Below are positions 32,370 through 37,419 of a DNA stretch of 37,419 bases, piece after piece. Made by a program: the position numbers and the translations under genes. Location: NCBI GenBank assembly GCA_003246475.1, contig QKAL01000269.1, positions 1 through 37,419 on the forward strand, in the 5' to 3' direction. Under the pieces are notes generated by a model that searched no databases, had not been told where the DNA came from, and saw only the letters and a program-made list of their open reading frames with translations. Source of the stretch: Lentisphaerota bacterium (lineage in GTDB: Bacteria > Verrucomicrobiota > Lentisphaeria > Victivallales > SZUA-371). Numbering within the stretch: the first letter of the stretch is position 1; each line of letters starts with the position of its first letter.

Positions 32370-34577
32370 CTATTTTACAAAAGACAATTTATATTTTTTG
32401 ACATCACGGGAAAGCTTGACCACATCTCCGGATACCGGCTTCCCGTTGACCAGACACTTGGTCCATCCTTTTTCGACGCTGATGGAGAAAACCGAACCGC
32501 CCAGCGTAATATCATTAAGCTCAAAATCGATCTTGCGGAATGGCTGAAAATAAAAACTATCGAAATCCAGTTTCATGCCCAGCAACCGAGGCAACCACTC
32601 CCATGCGCTCTTATAACGCGGATATGAGGGAAAACGCGCCGTATCTTTGCCCGGCTCCTCGGGTAATGTCACCGGGCGCTTCTTCGCATCCACCGCCTGA
32701 TTCCATTCGCCCACCGCCAGAATATTTGCCCCAAGACTCATCTCGATCGATGCAAAGACATCCAGTGATTTATCTTCGTCGCCGAACAACCCCAGCAGCG
32801 AGCCGAGATTCAACTGTGAACACATCCAGCAGGTTTTGGCGTGGTAACTGCACATATCCGGTTTGCCGCCGGGCAACATGCCGTTGGACCATCCACGGAA
32901 GCGTCCCTCATCCTCGATCAGATTATTGCTGTGGAGAGTCTGCAACATCCGCTTCATCCTGTCCACGTCAAACAATTCTTTCGTGTCCGCCACTTCCGCC
33001 AGCGCCCAGCGCCCGAACATCTGTTCCAAAAAGATGGATTCTCCCACGTTTTCAGTTTCGATACCCTGCGGATCAAAGCAGTTCCAGCTGCCGTTCTTTT
33101 CGTTCCACAACAGTTTATCCAGCGCTGCAGCGGCCTTGCGGCAGAGTTCGGAGGCGGAACGTCCGAGAATCGTCTCTGGCATGCCGACGATCTTTGCTGC
33201 CTGTTCAAACGCATGCAACGCATAGACCCAGGCAGAATTGACATAGGCGCTGATACCAGGCATCTTCCAGGCATCATAGCTCTGATTGCCGTGCGGCGAA
33301 CAGATCAGGCCTTCAGGTGTACAGTTGCGGAGAACCCGTTCCATGACCATAACCAGCGTCGGCCAGACCGCCTTAACGAAATCGCGATCACGCAACCACA
33401 CCAAGTCTCGCAAAACCCGCAACATGAACGTAGGCTCTTCTTCATAATGCGACGCATCGTCCCACAGCGAATGCCAGACAAACCCGGCCAGCTCGCCACT
33501 GGTGTGAATCGCAGAGTAATACTGTTCCATGTCCTTGCGTTCCAGTTCCGGCCAATTGACCATGACACACCACGAAGTATAGACGGATACGTCCATGGTA
33601 TTGATCCAGTAGTGCGGCGTCTCGATCTCAAAATATTCACCGGTATCAGCCATCATCGTACCGGTGACGATGGAGGACAACGAGGAGAACCACAGCCGGG
33701 AAAAGGCGCCCGGCACGTTATAGGAATCGTGCCAGCGATCGATCGCTGCCGACCATTTGTCCGCATTTCCGGCGGCATATTCCAGCACATCGAGGACATG
33801 GGCAAAACGCAGCGTATAATAGCGCCGGTACATATTGCGGTCACACGGCGAAGGCGTCTTGAAATAAGGGTAATGCCAAGCCAGCAGAGCCCGCGAAGGC
33901 ACATTTTTTCCAGCCGCGACGTCCAGTTTTAAGGCAGCGCCTCGGTTGGTTCCCTCCCCTCCGACGATCTGAAATGCCGCCTGTCCGTGCAGGTCGTTAT
34001 ATATGGACCACGGCCCGGAAGCAACGTTGAATTTCCGATCGGTACCGTTGATCCAGGTTAAAAAACGATGGCGGAGTTGCAACTCGATATTTTTCGCGAT
34101 TTTACCGGTATTTTTCAGTTCGAAATCAAATACCTGAACCGGAATATTCGATTCAGAAATATCACCGGGGATCAGAGGAGAAAACGCGGTCATCTTCACT
34201 TCCACGCCGGGAATACCGCGAAAACGGAAATAACCTTTGGGCATCTCGGCTTCGACCTCGACCTTTTTAACCGGTTTGGCCTGCGGCAGCCATTCCAATT
34301 TCTGTTCCTGCAACACATATTCCTTACCGTCCACCTTTAATATAAAAGCGTAAGGAGCGGCAAACGCCGGGTTGTCATTGTATTGCCAAAATTCTTCGCC
34401 ACAAGCCGGATACAACGCCGGAGCAACATCGGGAGTGGAATTGAAGTTCTCGCGCAGAAACCCGTAGCGTCCAAACACTCCGTAACCCGTTCCCAAGCCG
34501 CCGAAAGGAATTCCGAAACCATTGATCTCAACCTTACGACGCCGGTCATTATTGATTTTCACCGCATTAAATTTCAT
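32370..34577 (-). CDS. GH116-like glycoside hydrolase (DUF608 type)
   Basis: A 735-residue protein without a signal peptide. The N-terminal beta domain carries GIPFGGLGTGYGVFGRYG, the mark of GH116/non-lysosomal glucosylceramidase-type enzymes (GIPxGGIGTG). The C-terminal (alpha/alpha)6 domain has INTMDVSVYTS and WPELERKDMEQYY, which correspond to the NTYDVHFYAS region, and QSYDAWKMPGISAYVNSAWVYAL, whose Asp435 fits the family acid/base. The usual nucleophile Glu just before NTYDV is not cleanly aligned: Glu lies two residues earlier (IETPHYWINT). GH116 members hydrolyse beta-glucosides or beta-xylosides. The first gene of a three-gene unit with the shared AraC-type operator upstream; it is divergent from the LacI gene. 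Confidence 0.78.
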   Translation of the reverse strand: MKFNAVKINNDRRRKVEINGFGIPFGGLGTGYGVFGRYGFLRENFNSTPDVAPALYPACGEEFWQYNDNPAFAAPYAFILKVDGKEYVLQEQKLEWLPQAKPVKKVEVEAEMPKGYFRFRGIPGVEVKMTAFSPLIPGDISESNIPVQVFDFELKNTGKIAKNIELQLRHRFLTWINGTDRKFNVASGPWSIYNDLHGQAAFQIVGGEGTNRGAALKLDVAAGKNVPSRALLAWHYPYFKTPSPCDRNMYRRYYTLRFAHVLDVLEYAAGNADKWSAAIDRWHDSYNVPGAFSRLWFSSLSSIVTGTMMADTGEYFEIETPHYWINTMDVSVYTSWCVMVNWPELERKDMEQYYSAIHTSGELAGFVWHSLWDDASHYEEEPTFMLRVLRDLVWLRDRDFVKAVWPTLVMVMERVLRNCTPEGLICSPHGNQSYDAWKMPGISAYVNSAWVYALHAFEQAAKIVGMPETILGRSASELCRKAAAALDKLLWNEKNGSWNCFDPQGIETENVGESIFLEQMFGRWALAEVADTKELFDVDRMKRMLQTLHSNNLIEDEGRFRGWSNGMLPGGKPDMCSYHAKTCWMCSQLNLGSLLGLFGDEDKSLDVFASIEMSLGANILAVGEWNQAVDAKKRPVTLPEEPGKDTARFPSYPRYKSAWEWLPRLLGMKLDFDSFYFQPFRKIDFELNDITLGGSVFSISVEKGWTKCLVNGKPVSGDVVKLSRDVKKYKLSFVK

Positions 34578-34631
34578 TTATTACCCACATTATCTTTTAA
34601 TATTTGTTAAAGTTTTCTACCGCTGCCAGAT

Positions 34632-34687
34632 ATTATATCCGGCATTTTGTTCAAAAAAAATGAACTGTATTTCCTTTTTTGTGTGCT
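34632..34687 (-). promoter_or_regulatory. AraC-type operator and promoter of the GH116 unit
   Basis: On the minus strand AGCACACAAAAA-N9-AGTTCA (34687 to 34661) is followed after exactly 23 bases by TATAAT (34637-34632), extended to TATAATAT. It matches the 18728-18754 copy at 18 of 27 positions. No AraC gene lies directly upstream; the nearest is at the far end of this unit. Confidence 0.65.
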
Positions 34688-34693
34688 TTTGTG

Positions 34694-34734
34694 TTTTTTT
34701 ATCATTTTTTTATCATTTTTTTTACCTTTTTTTT
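34694..34734. repeat. Phased T-tracts, probable intrinsically curved DNA
   Basis: Four runs of 7, 7, 8 and 8 T residues begin at 34694, 34705, 34716 and 34727, exactly 11 bases apart, separated by ATCA, ATCA and ACC. A/T-tracts in phase with the helix bend DNA. The block lies between the AraC-type operator of the GH116 unit and the LacI promoter. Confidence 0.75.
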
Positions 34735-34757
34735 ATCAAATTTATTATCATCACCTA

Positions 34758-34803
34758 TTGCAATTATACGGATAATCATTTAAAATAATTATACGGATAA
34801 TCA
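34758..34803 (+). promoter_or_regulatory. LacI gene promoter with two tandem LacI-type operators
   Basis: TTGCAA (34758-34763), a 17-base spacer and TAAAAT (34781-34786). The 17-base sequence AATTATACGGATAATCA occurs twice, at 34762-34778 and 34787-34803, 25 bases apart. Each contains the near-palindrome ATTATACGGATAAT with a central CG, the usual shape of LacI-family operators. One copy fills the spacer and the other covers the transcription start, so strong autorepression is likely. Confidence 0.75.
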
Positions 34804-34824
34804 AGCATGCACCAAGAGGACAAA

Positions 34825-35883
34825 ATGACCATTTGCAAGTCAGAAGGTAAAATTACCATGGTGGATATTGCCCGCGCAGCAAACGTCTCGCAGCCGGTAG
34901 TATCCGCGGTACTCAACAATAATTTCAAACATATCAAGGTCTCCCGTGATAATCGTGAAAAGATCCTGCGAATCGCCCGCGAGAATAACTATTACTTCAA
35001 TGCAGCGGCACGCGCGTTGTCATCAAAGCGTACCGGCAACATCGGGTTCATTCTGTCGGACAACATCAGCGATGGCTGGGCAAACGCTACATTCGCCAGA
35101 TGCCTGAACGGGGCGGAAAGTGCCTGCCGGAAGATGGGCTACAATATTAATATCTGCCGCTACAACCTGTCCAACCTCGATTCTTTCGTTTTTCCGGAAA
35201 AAATCGGCCAACGCTCGGTCGACGGTCTGTTGTTCACCGGTTACGTCAACGCCGATGTATTACGCAAATTCAGTGAGTTTGATATACCCGGCGTCTGCAT
35301 CGGGGATAATCTGGGAGTTCGCGACATCATGCCCACCGTTGCCTGCGATTTCGTCGACGGGTTATACCAGGCCGTCAAGACACTGGGAGAGCTGGGACAC
35401 CGCCATATCATCATCTGCGCCCAGCAGACCGAACGCGAAAATGACATCATCGCCCAGCTCATCTTTCTGCTGCGGTATAGGAACTGCCCCGTCGACATTG
35501 ATTATTATCAACCCGAAACCTATCAGGGCAACTATAATGATGCAACAGCGTTATTCGAATATTGGAAATCGTTCCGTATCGACAAACGTCCCAGTGCGAT
35601 CATCTCCACCGACCAGGTACTCATCTCGCTGCTCTCAATATTGCAGAAAGAAAATTATTGTGTCCCCGAAGATTTGAGCCTGATAAGTACCTGTGAGTCG
35701 GCGCTCTGCCACTATGGTTTACTGCCGCTTTCAAGTATCGGCTACGATCTGGAAAAGCATGGGAATATCGCCGCCAGCATGTTGATCGAACATCTTTCCG
35801 ACAGTACCCGCCTTACCCCCGATGATTCCAAAGTCGAACCGTGCTATATGAATATTCGAGAATCCATCTCTAAACATAAATAA
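34825..35883 (+). CDS. LacI-family transcriptional regulator
   Basis: A protein of 352 residues. The N-terminal helix-turn-helix reads ITMVDIARAANVSQPVVSAVLNN, followed by hinge-helix residues NYYFNAAARALSSKRTGNIGFIL, the start of the periplasmic-binding-protein-like sugar domain. Later marks are VDGLLFTGYV, GLYQAVKTLGELGHRHIIICA and PSAIISTDQ, with a typical C-terminal LACI pattern (LPLSSIGYDLEKHGNIAASMLIEHL). I chose the ATG at 34825 because AGAGGA lies 4 bases before it; an in-frame ATG at 34807 has no ribosome site. Two tandem operators in its own promoter suggest autoregulation. The beta-propeller gene follows 19 bases after the stop codon in the same unit. The inducer sugar is unknown. 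Confidence 0.9.
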   Translation: MTICKSEGKITMVDIARAANVSQPVVSAVLNNNFKHIKVSRDNREKILRIARENNYYFNAAARALSSKRTGNIGFILSDNISDGWANATFARCLNGAESACRKMGYNINICRYNLSNLDSFVFPEKIGQRSVDGLLFTGYVNADVLRKFSEFDIPGVCIGDNLGVRDIMPTVACDFVDGLYQAVKTLGELGHRHIIICAQQTERENDIIAQLIFLLRYRNCPVDIDYYQPETYQGNYNDATALFEYWKSFRIDKRPSAIISTDQVLISLLSILQKENYCVPEDLSLISTCESALCHYGLLPLSSIGYDLEKHGNIAASMLIEHLSDSTRLTPDDSKVEPCYMNIRESISKHK

Positions 35884-35902
35884 GGAAATCAGAGGAATAC
35901 AC

Positions 35903-37419
35903 ATGCACATTTTGAAAACAACCGGTTATTCTCTCGCACTCTCTGCCCTTTGTTTTCTTCCGGCATCCGGGAAGACATCGACACTGGCAGAGCTGAAAAA
36001 CCTCGGGCCCGGCGGCGGTGGCACCCTCGGCGCGCTGGCCATGGCACCGGACGACACGAATATCGTCTATGCGGGCCTGGACTGCGGCGGAATGCACCTC
36101 AGCCTCAACAACGGCCGGGTATGGGAGAATATCAATGATGGTATCGTCTACAAGGGCGACATCTCTTTCAACGACCACTACGGCATGCTGGGCCTTGAAA
36201 ATAACGCCGTTCTTGCCACTTCAGACGACGGTGTGATCTACCGTTCGGAAAATAACGGCCGCAAGTGGCAGGAGGTCTTTACCGCCCCGGACCACGCTCC
36301 TATCGGAGCCATCATCCGTGACTCCCACAATCCCAAAGTCATCTACGCCATGAACGGGCGCGGACGCTGGGAATATTTCTCCTCGATCTTGAAGTCAAAT
36401 ACCGGCCGCAACTGGGGTGGGTCCATTTACATCAGCAACAATCTCGGCAAAAAAGGGTCCTGGCGCAAACTCAATACCGATGATAAAAACAACATCCCTG
36501 CCTTTGCCCATATCTCTTCCATGGCAATCGACTCCGGCAACGCCAAAAGGATGTATGCCTCTACGAGTTTCGGCATGTATCGCAGCGACGACGGCGGCGT
36601 CAGCTGGCAATCTATCCAGAAAGGACTGGGCGATATCATCCCGAAGACCGTGGCAGCCGGAACACCAGATACCATATTGGTCAGCGTCATGACCGATCAG
36701 GGACAAAACACGCCCGTGCTCTATAAATCAACCGACGCAGGCAACACCTGGCGTCCGTCATCCAACGGCCTGACCGGATCAGAGTTTCAAACCGTGACCG
36801 TTGATCCTCGCAATCCCAAAGTGTTTTATCTGGGATCACGTACCTGGGGCGGTGCGGTTTTTTATAGTAAAGACAGCGGCGACAGTTGGAAACTTCTTTT
36901 CAACACTGAAATTCTGAAAAAGAAAATCGGCGCAAACACTCAGCCTTACAACAACTGGCATCCCGATGACCGTCTGCATGTCTCCTGTGCTACCAACCTG
37001 ATCATCGGCGGCGAGGATCGCAATAAAAACGGCATATCCGACACCATTTTCTTCTCCGGTGACAACCTCGGCATCATCTGGAAAAGCGACAACGAAGGCC
37101 AGACATGGTCTCAGCTCACCACCACCCAGGTCGGCGAAGGCTGGATCGGCAAAGGCAACATCGATTTGCTATGCGCCCGCCGCATCACCGTAGATCCACG
37201 CAATCCCAAACACCTGCTGGTGGTTGATTGGGACTGGGGTATCTTTGAAAGTTTCGACGGCGGCGCTCACTTCAAGTTAAGCGGCGGGCCATGGTACAAC
37301 GGTCAGCTCCTCGGCGGCTGCGGCTCTATCGCACTAGATCCCGATAATCCCGGTATCGTCTATGTCGGGTCAAAGGGCGGGGTAATCATGCGCTATCCGG
37401 GCAAATACCCGCAGGGTTT
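35903..37419 (+). CDS. Secreted Asp-box beta-propeller protein (sialidase/GH74/VPS10-like), truncated by the window edge
   Basis: The reading frame is open for 505 residues and runs off the right end, so the C-terminus is missing. A probable signal peptide covers the first 24 residues or so. At least six Asp-box-like turns are seen: SENNGRKW, SDDGGVSW, STDAGNTW, SKDSGDSW, SDNEGQTW and SFDGGAHF, spaced as the blades of a propeller; the repeated phrase VDPRNPK belongs to the same blades. The opening LGPGGGGTLGALAMAPDDTNIVYAGLD resembles GH74 xyloglucanases and VPS10/BNR proteins, so a polysaccharide-degrading or binding role is possible. The catalytic Asp pair cannot be assigned. AGAGGA lies 6 bases before the ATG, and the gene follows the LacI regulator by 19 bases. 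Confidence 0.8.
   Translation, partial: MHILKTTGYSLALSALCFLPASGKTSTLAELKNLGPGGGGTLGALAMAPDDTNIVYAGLDCGGMHLSLNNGRVWENINDGIVYKGDISFNDHYGMLGLENNAVLATSDDGVIYRSENNGRKWQEVFTAPDHAPIGAIIRDSHNPKVIYAMNGRGRWEYFSSILKSNTGRNWGGSIYISNNLGKKGSWRKLNTDDKNNIPAFAHISSMAIDSGNAKRMYASTSFGMYRSDDGGVSWQSIQKGLGDIIPKTVAAGTPDTILVSVMTDQGQNTPVLYKSTDAGNTWRPSSNGLTGSEFQTVTVDPRNPKVFYLGSRTWGGAVFYSKDSGDSWKLLFNTEILKKKIGANTQPYNNWHPDDRLHVSCATNLIIGGEDRNKNGISDTIFFSGDNLGIIWKSDNEGQTWSQLTTTQVGEGWIGKGNIDLLCARRITVDPRNPKHLLVVDWDWGIFESFDGGAHFKLSGGPWYNGQLLGGCGSIALDPDNPGIVYVGSKGGVIMRYPGKYPQG

Noticed and set aside
32841-33932. Plus-strand open frame of 363 codons opposite the GH116-like gene
   Set aside because: Lies wholly inside a well-supported glycosidase gene on the other strand and has no family motif or ribosome site.
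1-37419. CRISPR arrays, tRNA or rRNA genes, phage attachment sites
   Set aside because: No regularly spaced repeats, cloverleaf-like or rRNA-like sequence was found on reading either strand; small structured RNAs could still be missed without a covariance search.

Overview
The window looks like chromosomal DNA from a member of Lentisphaerota (Victivallales-like). The main reason is the set of small secreted proteins with a type IV prepilin N-terminus ([20 protein letters not shown]) interleaved with large glycosidases and AraC-family regulators, an arrangement I associate with Victivallis and Lentisphaera genomes. This is inferred from protein patterns, not from a marker gene. No rRNA, tRNA, insertion sequence or CRISPR array was seen. 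No gene-free stretch exceeds 300 bases; the longest (about 250 bases, 34578-34824) is a divergent regulatory region.

Left part (1-13.2 kb), mostly housekeeping, nearly all on the minus strand: a MarR regulator with a palindromic operator at its own promoter; a SAM-dependent methyltransferase overlapping a sialate O-acetylesterase-like lipoprotein that has lost its expected catalytic Ser and His; a fused methionine sulfoxide reductase (MsrB-MsrA); a membrane-anchored D,D-carboxypeptidase; 2-isopropylmalate synthase; and a split cobalamin-dependent methionine synthase whose reactivation domain is encoded by a separate gene just upstream. A plus-strand gene made only of three homing-endonuclease-associated repeats follows, then a TrmH-type RNA methyltransferase in an operon with a membrane-anchored TPR-like protein.

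Right part (13.2-37.4 kb), a carbohydrate-degradation region. Three closely related AraC regulators (18782-19579, 22245-23039, 26830-27630) each lie directly upstream of a unit containing one pseudopilin and one or more glycosidases: GH39-like A + pseudopilin + GH43-like protein; pseudopilin + GH5 enzyme; pseudopilin + GH39-like B. A further unit, GH116-like + unclassified TIM-barrel-like protein + DUF5703/GH95-like enzyme (34577 down to 27712), ends just before the third AraC gene. A LacI regulator and a truncated Asp-box beta-propeller protein run to the right edge.

The most notable result is regulatory. The promoters of all four glycosidase units carry a TATAATAT -10 element preceded, at exactly 23 bases, by a related 27-bp element with the pattern AGTGCACAAAAA-N9-GGTTAA. 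This places the element at about -36 to -62, where AraC-type activators normally bind, and none of the promoters has a good -35 box. The region therefore reads as one sugar-responsive regulon built from duplicated cassettes in which an AraC regulator, a pseudopilin and a glycosidase travel together. Enzymes with signal peptides (GH39-like A and B, GH5) probably start degradation outside the cytoplasm, while those without (GH116-like, DUF5703/GH95-like, GH43-like) probably finish it inside. Substrates cannot be named from sequence alone.
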